Source: an uncultured Clostridia bacterium | GTDB taxonomy: Bacteria; Bacillota; Clostridia; Oscillospirales; Butyricicoccaceae | Reading direction: 5' to 3' | Assembly: GCA_910589115.1 (NCBI GenBank) | Contig: CAJUSB010000050.1 | Span: forward strand, 1,723-22,915 | Length of the DNA stretch: 21,193 bases | In this document: positions 14,098 through 21,193 of the stretch, one piece after another | How positions within the stretch are numbered: the stretch's first letter is position 1 | Layout: the number at the start of each line of letters is the position of its first letter | Position numbers and translations under genes: made by a program | The notes under the pieces: generated by a model | The model's database searches: none | Told to the model about the DNA's origin: nothing | What the model saw: the letters and a program-made list of their open reading frames with translations, nothing else

Positions 14098-15285
14098 TTA
14101 TCCCGCAGCAAGCCGCGTGAGTTCGGTGCCTGTGTAGTAGTGGGCAAGGATATCAGCGTAAGAGCTGCCTTGTTCGGCGAAATATTTTGCACCGTATTGG
14201 CTCAACCCCACACCGTGGCCGTATCCGACTGTATGGAAAGCAATCGTATCATCATCAAAGGTCAACGTAAAATTAGCCGAATTCAGGCCGAAAATCGTGC
14301 GTAAATCAGTCCCTTTTACCTGCACGTCACCCAGGGTGCAGACAATGACCGCCCCCGCCGCACTCCGGGTCGAGGTGGCAAACCAGCGCTTAGGATCGCC
14401 GGAAAGATCAGCGGCGGGATAGTTCTCCAACACTCTGGCGCGGAATTCGTCAAGCGTCATGCGCACTGTCCCCTCATATTTTCCGCAGGCGGAGCCGCCG
14501 GGGCTGACAACGCTTTTCAGGTAGGAAATATCACTGCCCCAAATGTCCTCTGCCGACTCTGTACGCGCTGCGCTGGCCGCATGGAATACAGCCACAATCG
14601 GTTCGCCGTCCTTGGTAAGTATCTCACCCGCCGTGTCTTGGACGGCCTTTTGCAGCCGCTGTGTGTTCGTTTCTGCTGCATCGCCCCAACGCGCCGAAGC
14701 TGCGGCTGCCAAATCAATATACGCCGCGCAGTGCGTATAATCGTCACAAACATCGGCTTCCCTGTGCTGCATCGGCCGGCCCGCGCTGACTTTGTATACC
14801 GCATAGGTTCGCGCGGCCACTGCCTGCGCCCGGATTGCCTCCTCTGGAAACTCCGGCGAAATTTCGGCGGCTACGACCCCTTCTACATAACGCTCAAGCG
14901 GCATCGTCTGCGGCTCGCCGCGCACCAGCACGGTTATTTCACCGTTTTCCAGCCCCACCGTACCGCCTGCCTCCGCTGCCGCCTGCACAGCATCCGTGCT
15001 GCCTGCCTCTGTATTCCCGGTGCTCCAGACCGAGCTGCTGCCCGTATCAGGCAGGCCGCTGCTTTCTCCGGCGGCAGCCTGTCCGTCCGCCGCATCTGCC
15101 GCCGGGGCTTCTCCCGCTGCTGCCTGCGGCCCGGCATTTCCCCCGGTTCCGCCATTATCTGCATATACGGCAAGCATATCTTTCGCTTTGTCGCCCAGCG
15201 CCGAGCCTGTATAGATTCGGCAGCAAACCGGCAATAAATAGATAATAAGCAGTAACATTGCACCTGTTCCCAGCAATTTTTTCAT
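14098..15285 (-). CDS. spoIID: Stage II sporulation protein D, lytic transglycosylase
   Basis: A protein of 395 residues. There is an N-terminal membrane anchor (MKKLLGTGAMLLLIIYLLPVC, start of the protein), then an Ala/Gly/Ser-rich linker (about 44-110) that carries the protein out into the intermembrane space. The SpoIID catalytic domain follows: PLERYVEGVVAAEISPEFP with the catalytic Glu at E141, AIRAQAVAARTYA, FHAASAARTESAEDIWG, GYGHGVGLSQYGA and YADILAHYYTGTEL. H174, C180 and H185 sit at the same spacing from the catalytic Glu as the zinc ligands described for the Clostridioides difficile enzyme, as I recall. It degrades peptidoglycan during engulfment of the forespore. The ATG at 15285 has AGAGG 7 bases upstream; the longer frame (from 15387) has no ribosome-binding site. 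The spoIIQ and spoIIID neighbours seen in some genomes are absent here. I see no clear sigma-E promoter. Confidence 0.93.
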   Translation of the reverse strand: MKKLLGTGAMLLLIIYLLPVCCRIYTGSALGDKAKDMLAVYADNGGTGGNAGPQAAAGEAPAADAADGQAAAGESSGLPDTGSSSVWSTGNTEAGSTDAVQAAAEAGGTVGLENGEITVLVRGEPQTMPLERYVEGVVAAEISPEFPEEAIRAQAVAARTYAVYKVSAGRPMQHREADVCDDYTHCAAYIDLAAAASARWGDAAETNTQRLQKAVQDTAGEILTKDGEPIVAVFHAASAARTESAEDIWGSDISYLKSVVSPGGSACGKYEGTVRMTLDEFRARVLENYPAADLSGDPKRWFATSTRSAAGAVIVCTLGDVQVKGTDLRTIFGLNSANFTLTFDDDTIAFHTVGYGHGVGLSQYGAKYFAEQGSSYADILAHYYTGTELTRLAAG

Positions 15286-15337
15286 TTTTCGGCCTCTTTT
15301 CCTTTCCAGTCTTGGTAAAAATTCCAACGCCTTTGAT

Positions 15338-15366
15338 TTGACTTTTTTGCAGGATTGCGGTACACT
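15338..15366 (+). promoter_or_regulatory. Sigma-A-type promoter for citrate synthase
   Basis: TTGACT at 15338-15343 and TACACT at 15361-15366 with a 17-bp spacer, then a leader of about 36 bases including the ribosome-binding site AGGGGAGGAG (15394-15403). Confidence 0.75.
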
Positions 15367-15408
15367 TAATTCATAAAGGAATTTCACACAGATAGGGGAG
15401 GAGTATCT

Positions 15409-16773
15409 ATGAACCGTGCACCCGATTACATCAAAGACGAGCTTTTAGAAAACTTATGCACCAGCTACCGAGAAAATAACCAGATTCGCGGCGAGCTTTT
15501 TTCCCGCTATGGGGTCAAGCGCGGCCTGCGCAATTCAGACGGGACAGGCGTACTGGCAGGCATTACCAAGCTGGGCAACGTTCACGGCTATGTACTTAAC
15601 GAAGGTGAGCGCGAACCGATCCAGGGACGGCTGACCTACCGAGGATATGATATTTTCGACCTGATTCTCGGGTTTGAGCAGGAGGATCGTTTTGGCTTTG
15701 AGGAAATTGGTTATCTGCTGTTGTGCGGCGCACTTCCGGCGAAGGGGCAGCTGCTGGATTTTCAGGAGACCATCGGCCATGAGCGGGAGCTGCCGGAGAA
15801 TTTCACAGAGGATGTTATCATGCGTGCCCCCAGCCGCGACCTGATGAACAAGCTGGCGAGTGCGACGCTTTCGCTGTATTCTTACGATCCGAACCCGGAC
15901 GACGTGTCACTGGAAAACCTGATGCGGCAGAGTATCAGCCTGATGGCAAAATATCCGGTTATTATCTCACATGCCTATCAGGCGAAACGGCGTTATTTTG
16001 ATAATGCGTCTATGTATCTTCATGTACCGGATTTCAGCAAATCGACGGCAGAAAATATTCTGGGGCTGATCCGTTCAGACGGGGTATACACGCATGAGGA
16101 GGCAATGCTGCTGGATCGTTGTCTGGTCATCCATGCGGAGCATGGCGGCGGCAACAACTCGGCGTTCACGGCGCGGGTGACTTCTTCTTCGGGGACAGAC
16201 ACTTATGCATCCATTTCGGCTGCGGTATCATCTCTAAAGGGTCCGCGTCATGGCGGTGCAAACCTGAAGGTTGCGGACATGCTGGACGACATCAAGGAAA
16301 ATGTAGAGGACTGGACGGACGAGGAGGAGCTGTACGCCCATCTTTGCAGGATTTTGCGAGGGGAAGCCGGGGACGGTTCAGGTCTGATATACGGTATGGG
16401 ACATGCGATTTACACGTTGAGCGACCCGCGCGCGGTTGTGTTGAAAAGTGCGGCGCGGCCGTTAGCGGAGCAGAAGGGCTATTTGGACGAGTTTGATTTG
16501 ATTGAGCGGGTTGAGCGTCTTACGCCCCGTGCATTTGCGGAGGTAAAGGGATCTGACAAAACGATGTGTGCGAATGTTGATTTGTACTCTGGCTTTGTTT
16601 ACAAGATGCTGGGGATTCCGCGTGAAATGTTCACGCCTTTGTTTGCTACGGCGCGCATTGTTGGCTGGATGGCACACCGCATGGAAGAAATCACCACGGG
16701 CGGCCGAATCATCCGTCCTGCGTACAAGCCGCTTTCCCGCCGCGCCGCCTACGTGCAGCTTAACAATCGGTAA
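15409..16773 (+). CDS. gltA: Citrate synthase (citrate/2-methylcitrate synthase family)
   Basis: A protein of 454 residues. The catalytic triad is visible as H281 in KGPRHGGANLK, H332 in GMGHAIYTLSDPRA and D391 in NVDLYSGFVY. HAEHGGGNNSAFTARV (about 242-257) and ITTGGRIIRPAYKP near the end are also typical. It condenses oxaloacetate with acetyl-CoA to citrate, probably feeding glutamate synthesis through a partial TCA pathway in an anaerobe; 2-methylcitrate synthesis from propionyl-CoA cannot be excluded by sequence. Length fits the longer form with an N-terminal extension common in Clostridia. The ATG at 15409 follows AGGGGAGGAG by 5 bases. It is transcribed alone, divergently from spoIID, and no aconitase or isocitrate dehydrogenase is adjacent. 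A repeat copy starts within a few bases of the stop codon. Confidence 0.93.
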   Translation: MNRAPDYIKDELLENLCTSYRENNQIRGELFSRYGVKRGLRNSDGTGVLAGITKLGNVHGYVLNEGEREPIQGRLTYRGYDIFDLILGFEQEDRFGFEEIGYLLLCGALPAKGQLLDFQETIGHERELPENFTEDVIMRAPSRDLMNKLASATLSLYSYDPNPDDVSLENLMRQSISLMAKYPVIISHAYQAKRRYFDNASMYLHVPDFSKSTAENILGLIRSDGVYTHEEAMLLDRCLVIHAEHGGGNNSAFTARVTSSSGTDTYASISAAVSSLKGPRHGGANLKVADMLDDIKENVEDWTDEEELYAHLCRILRGEAGDGSGLIYGMGHAIYTLSDPRAVVLKSAARPLAEQKGYLDEFDLIERVERLTPRAFAEVKGSDKTMCANVDLYSGFVYKMLGIPREMFTPLFATARIVGWMAHRMEEITTGGRIIRPAYKPLSRRAAYVQLNNR

Positions 16774-16775
16774 AG

Positions 16776-16944
16776 TTCGCCTCTGCGGCGGGCACCAGAG
16801 GGCTCTGCCCTCTGGACTCCCGTGCCTACGCGGCAGGCGGTCCTATGCGGACAGCACCAAAGGGCGCTGCCCTCTGGACTCCCGCAATTTTTTCGAGAAA
16901 AAATTGAGTAAAAGCTTCATTTCGCCTGCGGGCGGGACGGGGGC
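16776..16944 (+). repeat. Structured intergenic repeat, copy 5 (forward, partly duplicated)
   Basis: Two core units follow each other. The first has CCAGAGGGC-TCT-GCCCTCTGG, where the stem is shortened but stays perfectly paired. The second has GCCTACGCGGCAGGC, GGTCCTATGCGGAC and CCAAAGGGC-GCT-GCCCTCTGG (one mismatch), then CTCCCG. The usual short spacer is then replaced by a perfect A/T palindrome, CAATTTTTTC-GA-GAAAAAATTG at 16885-16906, before the final CGCCTGCGGGCGGGACGGG. It begins 2-3 bases after the citrate synthase stop. Confidence 0.8.
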
Positions 16945-16977
16945 TTTGGTACCTGGACAGTTGTTTTTGCACTGCCG

Positions 16978-17012
16978 ACAGTCCTGCCAAAAGGAGGGCA
17001 GGCCTGTTTTTT
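16978..17012 (+). terminator. Terminator of the citrate synthase transcript
   Basis: ACAG-T-CCTGCC pairs with GGCAGG-C-CTGT (one internal mismatch) and is followed by TTTTTT at 17007-17012. It lies after the repeat, so the repeat would be part of the mRNA 3' end. From 17013 to 17183 I see only AT-rich sequence. Confidence 0.75.
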
Positions 17013-17183
17013 CCTATGATGATATCGCTGGCCACAGAAAAATTTTTTTCTTCTTTTCCTTTACAGCTTTCATGCATATTTGACAAAGCATAGCGGCTTC
17101 AAAAACACCCTTATAACATTTCAGAAAATTTCCGACCATATCAACCGCTTTACAAGACCACATGACACCCCCAGTCAAAGGGC

Positions 17184-17213
17184 TGGACAGTTCCCCTGAA
17201 ATTATGATAAACT
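17184..17213 (+). promoter_or_regulatory. Possible promoter for the CPA1 antiporter
   Basis: TGGACA at 17184-17189 and TAAACT at 17208-17213 with an 18-bp spacer, 45 bases before the proposed TTG start. Both boxes are off-consensus. Confidence 0.4.
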
Positions 17214-17258
17214 AGTATTCACATATACTATCTTATTTCAGAAAGGACTGATCCCATT

Positions 17259-18848
17259 TTGTCTCTCCCTCTCCTTCTCGGCGCTTTCATTGTACTGCTC
17301 TGTGTCCTCTTTAATCGGGTGTCCAATCGGCTTGGCATTCCCATGCTCGCTGCTTTCATCCTTTTGGGAATGTTGTTCGGCTCGGACGGCATTTTCAAAA
17401 TCGCCTTTGAAAATTTTTTCTTTGCAGAAGAAATCTGTTCCTTTGCCCTGATATTTATTATGTTTTACGGTGGTTTCGGCACCAAATGGACGTGCGCAAA
17501 GCCCGTTGCTGCAAAGGCGCTGCTGCTCTCTTCCGCTGGCGTTGCACTCACCGCAGGCTTGACCGCCTTATTCTGTTATTTTGTGCTCCGCTTTGATCCT
17601 TTGATCAGCCTGCTTATGGGTTCGGTCATTTCTTCAACTGACGCTGCCTCTGTATTCTCCATTCTCCGCTCCAAAAAACTTAATTTGAAGGATGGCACTG
17701 CCTCCCTTTTGGAGGTAGAAAGCGGCAGTAACGATCCTATGAGTTATATGCTGACCGCCAGTGCCCTCACGCTGCTGCGCGGACAGGCAGACCCCGGCGC
17801 AATCGCATACCTTATTTTCTCACAAGTTGTTTATGGCATTGTGCTTGGCGTTGCAATCGCTTTTGCCGCCCGGCACATCTTCTATAATTTCCAATTTTCA
17901 ACCAACGGGTTTGATGCTGCATTTCTTGTTGCCGTCGCTGTTATTGCCTATGCGCTGCCCAACCTCGTTGGCGGAAACGGCTATATGAGCGCTTATCTTA
18001 CGGGCATTATCCTCGGCAACAGCAGCTTACCGAATAAACGCACATTGGTACATTTTTTTGACGGCGTGACAGGGCTGATGCAAATGGCAATTTTCTTCCT
18101 GCTCGGACTGGTCGCCTCTCCCTCGCAAATGCCGCAAATCATTCTGCCCGCAGCGGCTATCGCCCTGTTTCTGACATTGGTGGCCCGCCCGGCTGCGATC
18201 TTCGCCCTTCTTTCCCCGTTCGGCTGCTCAAAAGAGCAAATCCTCCTTGTATCATGGTCGGGACTGCGCGGCGCTGCTTCTATCGTGTTTGCAATCATGT
18301 CTATTAACCACGGCGTTAAACATAATGTTTTTCATATCGTGTTCTGCGTTGTCCTGCTCTCTATCCTGATTCAGGGAACGCTGATACCGGCTGTAGCCCA
18401 ACGGCTCCGGATGATTGATGAAAACGCGGATGTTTTAACAACCTTTACCGACTATACGGATGAAGTGGATTTACAATTTGTCAAGCTGAAAATCAGTGGC
18501 AAACATCCATGGAATAATCACAGCTTGAAAGAAATTGCCATGCCGCCCGAGCTGTTGATTGTACTGCTGCTGCGGGATGGTGAGCGAATCGTACCAAACG
18601 GCGCAACCGAAATTCAAGAGGAGGATGTGCTCGTTGTCTGCGCACCGGCTTTTCAGGATGATACCGTCATACGACTGTCCGAACTGACAATCAAACCCGA
18701 TAGCCCGTGGATTGGACAGCGTATTTCCGCCATCCATGACGAGCTTGGAAGCCTTGTCATCATGATTCAGCGAAACGGGCAAACGATTGTCCCAAATGGT
18801 CAAACCAAACTACAGCAAAACGATGTGCTGGTATTGAACCAAATGTAA
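17259..18848 (+). CDS. CPA1-type K+(Na+)/H+ antiporter with two RCK_C domains
   Basis: A protein of 529 residues. About 12-13 membrane segments span residues 1-385, with the ion-site Asp in ISSTDAASVFSIL (D128) and the neighbouring SGSNDPMSYML (N158-D159), as in CPA1/NhaP exchangers. GNSSLPNKRTLVHFFDG and WSGLRGAASIVFAI are also typical. The cytosolic C-terminus has two TrkA_C/RCK_C-like domains (about 407-470 and 471-529), each with a VPNG-then-DVLVV/L signature (IVPNGATEIQEEDVLVV and IVPNGQTKLQQNDVLVL). It exchanges K+ or Na+ for protons, and RCK_C domains in related antiporters bind c-di-AMP, so control by that messenger is a reasonable inference. The start is TTG at 17259, 11 bases after GAAAGGA; no ATG is available before the first membrane helix. 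Confidence 0.88.
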   Translation: MSLPLLLGAFIVLLCVLFNRVSNRLGIPMLAAFILLGMLFGSDGIFKIAFENFFFAEEICSFALIFIMFYGGFGTKWTCAKPVAAKALLLSSAGVALTAGLTALFCYFVLRFDPLISLLMGSVISSTDAASVFSILRSKKLNLKDGTASLLEVESGSNDPMSYMLTASALTLLRGQADPGAIAYLIFSQVVYGIVLGVAIAFAARHIFYNFQFSTNGFDAAFLVAVAVIAYALPNLVGGNGYMSAYLTGIILGNSSLPNKRTLVHFFDGVTGLMQMAIFFLLGLVASPSQMPQIILPAAAIALFLTLVARPAAIFALLSPFGCSKEQILLVSWSGLRGAASIVFAIMSINHGVKHNVFHIVFCVVLLSILIQGTLIPAVAQRLRMIDENADVLTTFTDYTDEVDLQFVKLKISGKHPWNNHSLKEIAMPPELLIVLLLRDGERIVPNGATEIQEEDVLVVCAPAFQDDTVIRLSELTIKPDSPWIGQRISAIHDELGSLVIMIQRNGQTIVPNGQTKLQQNDVLVLNQM

Positions 18849-18883
18849 CAACCCTGTTCAGGAACCTTTTCCACCTTTTATTA

Positions 18884-19024
18884 CTTCGCCCCGCCGTCCT
18901 TTTGGCGGGGCGAAGCAGTTCGTATGTACAATTACGGACGCACCCAGCTCCCGTCCCGCCCGCAGGCGATGAGTGGGAGTCCAGAGGGATTCGTCCCTCT
19001 GGCGCTGTCCGCGTAGGACCGTTC
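18884..19024 (-). repeat. Structured intergenic repeat, copy 6 (reverse)
   Basis: It begins 36 bases after the antiporter stop with a perfect 12-bp stem, CTTCGCCCCGCC/GGCGGGGCGAAG (18884-18915). Compared with copy 4 this stem carries a paired G-to-C and C-to-G change. A diverged middle follows (it lacks the conserved CACAGATGAACG block), then CCCGCAGGCGATG, core CCAGAGGGA-TTCG-TCCCTCTGG, and the GTCC-GCGTA-GGAC hairpin. The first stem may also serve as the antiporter's terminator. Confidence 0.8.
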
Positions 19025-19065
19025 CGTATAAAAGCACCGCCGCAGGAACAAAATATCCTTGGGTG

Positions 19066-19455
19066 ATGCATTTGAAAAAAGATTTCCGGCAGCTTTGTAG
19101 TTTATTTCTGTGCGGTTCGGCGGGATATGCGGCGCTTGAACTGCTGTGGCGGCAGAGGACGCACTGGACTATGGCACTCACCGGCGGTACCGTTTTTGTC
19201 GGGCTGGCGAAAACAGCGGAACAGCTCTGCGGCGCTTCCCTCCCGAAAAGATGCGCCGCAGGTTCGGTGCTGATTACGACAGCGGAACTCATCGTGGGCA
19301 CTACGGTTAACCTACATTACCATATGCGTGTATGGGATTATTCCCGCGAAAAATTGAATTTCAAAGGCCAGATTTGTGCAAAATATGCCGCCTTGTGGTA
19401 TCTGCTTTCTGCACCGGCAATGGCGCTCGCGCACCGGATCGCCCGGAACAGCTGA
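19066..19455 (+). CDS. Small membrane protein, CmpB-like putative ABC-transporter permease family
   Basis: A protein of 129 residues from the ATG at 19066. It has four likely membrane segments (about 10-25, 35-50, 62-78 and 105-122). The stretch RVWDYSREKLNFKGQICAKYAALWYLLS is the hallmark WDYS...GQIC motif of the putative ABC-transporter type IV (CmpB) family, whose function is not established. The protein is short for the family, probably one unit of it. No good ribosome-binding site is present (AGGAA lies 18 bases away), and the repeat ends only about 40 bases upstream, so the start may be GTG 19063 or TTG 19072, and expression may be weak or driven from elsewhere. Confidence 0.65.
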   Translation: MHLKKDFRQLCSLFLCGSAGYAALELLWRQRTHWTMALTGGTVFVGLAKTAEQLCGASLPKRCAAGSVLITTAELIVGTTVNLHYHMRVWDYSREKLNFKGQICAKYAALWYLLSAPAMALAHRIARNS

Positions 19456-19500
19456 ATACCTGCTGTAACCAGCAAAAAGCCCTGTTTCTGCGCCTTGGCA

Positions 19501-19535
19501 AACGCCTCAGATTTATAAGTCTGCGGCGTTTTTTA
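19501..19535 (+). terminator. Terminator after the CmpB-like gene
   Basis: AACGCC at 19501-19506 pairs with GGCGTT at 19525-19530, with an inner CAGA/TCTG stem, followed by a T run up to 19534. It lies 45 bases after the stop. Confidence 0.75.
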
Positions 19536-19595
19536 TGTCCAAATGTGCCAAACACTCGTAGACGACAGTTTTCAATAAATTTAATCAATCTGTAG

Positions 19596-19624
19596 TTGTC
19601 AAAAGTGAAATCATCTGATATCCT
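19596..19624 (+). promoter_or_regulatory. Possible promoter for the MATE exporter
   Basis: TTGTCA at 19596-19601 and TATCCT at 19619-19624 with a 17-bp spacer, giving a leader of about 75 bases before the ATG at 19705. Confidence 0.5.
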
Positions 19625-19704
19625 AAAATATAGAGACGAATTTGATTTGAATAGAAAGGCTGAGAAGCATTCCGAACCGGTGCCAGAAGGGGAGATTTCA
19701 TAAA

Positions 19705-21051
19705 ATGAAAAATACCATGCATGATAAATTCCTACATATGACAGAGACGCCTATCCGCCGCCTGATCCCAGAGCTGGCAGTGCCGACCATTATTTCCATG
19801 TTGGTGACCTCGTTTTATAATATGGCCGATACTTTTTTTGTTGGGCGAATCAATACACAGGCTACGGCAGCAGTCGGTGTAGTTTTCTCATTTATGGCAA
19901 TTTTGCAGGCGTGCGGATTCTTCTTTGGGCACGGTTCAGGAAATTATATCTCCCGAAAGCTGGGCGCAGAGGACGTGGAAAACGCCTCCCGCATGGCAGC
20001 GAATGGCTTTTTTTCTGCATTGGGGGCTGGTGCGCTGATTGCCCTTGCCGGGCTGTTATTTCTGAAACCGCTTTCGCTTGCGCTCGGCTCTACAATGACA
20101 ATCCTTCCTTATACCTGTGATTACCTGCGCATTATCCTGCTCGGCGCACCCTTTATTATGGCTTCTTTTGTGATGAATAATCAGCTCCGTTACCAGGGCA
20201 GCGCCGCCTATGCAATGGTCGGAATCGTCACAGGTGCAGTGCTGAATATCATATTGGACCCACTGTTGATTTTCTACGCAGATATGGGGATTGCCGGAGC
20301 CGCTACCGCGACAGTAATCAGCCAGGCCGTTTCCTTCTGCATCCTGCTGAAAATGTGTGCTTCCGGAAGCAATCTCCGGCTGCGCATAAAAAATTTCCGC
20401 CCCTGCGCCGCCGACTTTGCAGAAATGCTGCGTGGCGGATTCCCCTCCCTATGCAGGCAGGGTCTTGCCTCGGTCGCCGCAATCTATTTGAACCGTGTTG
20501 CAGGCAGCTACAGCGATGCCGCAATCGCAGGTATGTCCATTGTAGCACGGGTCACCATGTTCGCGAATTCCGTAATCATCGGATGGGGGCAAGGCTTTCA
20601 ACCGGTGTGCGGGTTTAATTATGGTGCGCAGCGCTTTGACCGCGTACAGGAAGCCTTCTGGTTCTGCGTCAAAACCGCAGCTGTTGTTCTGTGCCTCATT
20701 GCAGCGGCAGGCTGGGTGACCGCACCCACGGTAGCAGCAGTCTTCCGCGACGACCAGGAAGTTATTGCAGTCGCAGCCGCAGCGCTGCGGTATCAGTGCC
20801 TTACACTGCCGCTGAACGCCTGGATCGTATTATCCAACATGGCACTGCAGTCAATCGGCAAGCCGGTACGTGCCTCTATTACAGCAGCCTCCCGGCAAGG
20901 GCTGTTCTTCCTTCCGGCAATCTGGCTGCTGCCGCAGGTGCTCGGATTACAGGGCATCCTGCTCAGCCAGCCCGCAGCTGACGTGTGCTCTTTCCTGTTG
21001 GCGCTGCCCTTCATGCTGTCCGTACTTGCCGAGATGAAGCGGGAGACATGA
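19705..21051 (+). CDS. MATE-family efflux transporter
   Basis: A protein of 448 residues with 12 predicted membrane segments in two halves. Family signatures include PELAVPTIISMLVTSFYNMADTFFVGR (about 24-50), GSGNYISRKLGAE (about 75-88), LRYQGSAAYAMVGIVTGAVLNIILDPLLIF (about 165-192), and in the second half SVAAIYLNRVAG and GWGQGFQPVCGFNYGAQ (about 295-312). It belongs to the DinF/MepA-like branch that exports cationic drugs or metabolites in exchange for Na+ or H+. The ATG at 19705 has AAGGGGAG 10 bases upstream. It appears to be monocistronic, with its own promoter and a repeat copy starting 5 bases after the stop. The substrate cannot be told from sequence. Confidence 0.92.
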   Translation: MKNTMHDKFLHMTETPIRRLIPELAVPTIISMLVTSFYNMADTFFVGRINTQATAAVGVVFSFMAILQACGFFFGHGSGNYISRKLGAEDVENASRMAANGFFSALGAGALIALAGLLFLKPLSLALGSTMTILPYTCDYLRIILLGAPFIMASFVMNNQLRYQGSAAYAMVGIVTGAVLNIILDPLLIFYADMGIAGAATATVISQAVSFCILLKMCASGSNLRLRIKNFRPCAADFAEMLRGGFPSLCRQGLASVAAIYLNRVAGSYSDAAIAGMSIVARVTMFANSVIIGWGQGFQPVCGFNYGAQRFDRVQEAFWFCVKTAAVVLCLIAAAGWVTAPTVAAVFRDDQEVIAVAAAALRYQCLTLPLNAWIVLSNMALQSIGKPVRASITAASRQGLFFLPAIWLLPQVLGLQGILLSQPAADVCSFLLALPFMLSVLAEMKRET

Positions 21052-21055
21052 AGTT

Positions 21056-21193
21056 ATACTCACATGCGGAAAGACTTGCCGCAGCCGCCCCTTCGGCCTG
21101 TCGTCCTTTTGGCGGGCCGAAGCAGCACAGATGAACGAGCATATCCGCCCCGCCCGCAGGCGATGGAAGGGAGTCCAGAGGGACAAGTCCCTC
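21056..21193 (-). repeat. Structured intergenic repeat, copy 7 (reverse, long form, cut by window end)
   Basis: Almost identical to copy 4 over its whole visible length: TATACTCACATGCGGAAAG, the stem CTTCGGCCTGTC/GGCGGGCCGAAG, CACAGATGAACG, CCCGCAGGCGATGG and the start of the core hairpin GAGGGAC-AA-GTCCCTC, where the window ends. The two changes in the stem become G-U pairs in plus-strand RNA. It starts 5 bases after the MATE stop codon. Confidence 0.85.

Noticed and set aside
14581..15245. Arg/Cys/Pro-rich plus-strand frames opposite spoIID
   Set aside because: Composition is typical of antisense of an Ala-rich gene; there is no start signal and no domain.
19648..19692. CTGAGA ... GAACC ... 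GCCAG ... GGGGA upstream of the MATE gene, resembling a TPP riboswitch
   Set aside because: The conserved segments between these boxes, including the TGAT and TAATGCC parts and the closing helix, are missing and the segment is far too short.

Overview
The window looks like chromosomal DNA of a moderately GC-rich, endospore-forming Clostridia bacterium (Bacillota), possibly a gut Oscillospirales or Lachnospirales relative. Support: a stage II sporulation protein D with clostridial zinc ligands, collagen-like proteins of the exosporium/BclA type, an EFR1-type flavodoxin-ferredoxin, a yybP-ykoY (Mn2+) riboswitch, strong Shine-Dalgarno sequences and consensus sigma-A promoters. The species assignment is inference; no rRNA or tRNA is present.

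Layout. (A) 1-4191 is an accessory surface-protein region: the 3' part of a collagen-like protein with a C-terminal globular domain, a GT2 glycosyltransferase, a second collagen-like gene that lacks the globular domain, and a convergent serine recombinase whose last codons overlap the end of that second gene. (B) 4192-9884 is a signalling block: a hybrid histidine kinase with two receivers but no phosphotransfer domain, a receiver-HD-GYP protein (predicted c-di-GMP phosphodiesterase) and a free-standing HPt protein that can join them. (C) 10278-16773 holds metabolic, ion and sporulation genes: EFR1 ferredoxin, serine acetyltransferase, a Na+/Ca2+-type exchanger behind a Mn2+ riboswitch, SpoIID and citrate synthase. 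(D) 17259-21051 holds transport genes: a CPA1 cation/proton antiporter with two RCK_C domains, a small CmpB-like membrane protein and a MATE exporter.

Two non-coding repeat families run through the window. One is a GC-rich structured element, seven copies in both orientations, mostly within a few tens of bases after a stop codon; its hairpin stems change in a compensatory way between copies. The other is a short element with GAACCTGTATTCACA-type terminal inverted repeats: one good copy between the HPt and HD-GYP genes, and one decayed copy between the Mn2+ riboswitch terminator and the exchanger gene.

The most interesting points are the structured repeat family, the collagen gene apparently cut off at a recombinase, the Mn2+ riboswitch controlling a CaCA exchanger, and the inferred kinase-HPt-HD-GYP relay ending in c-di-GMP turnover.
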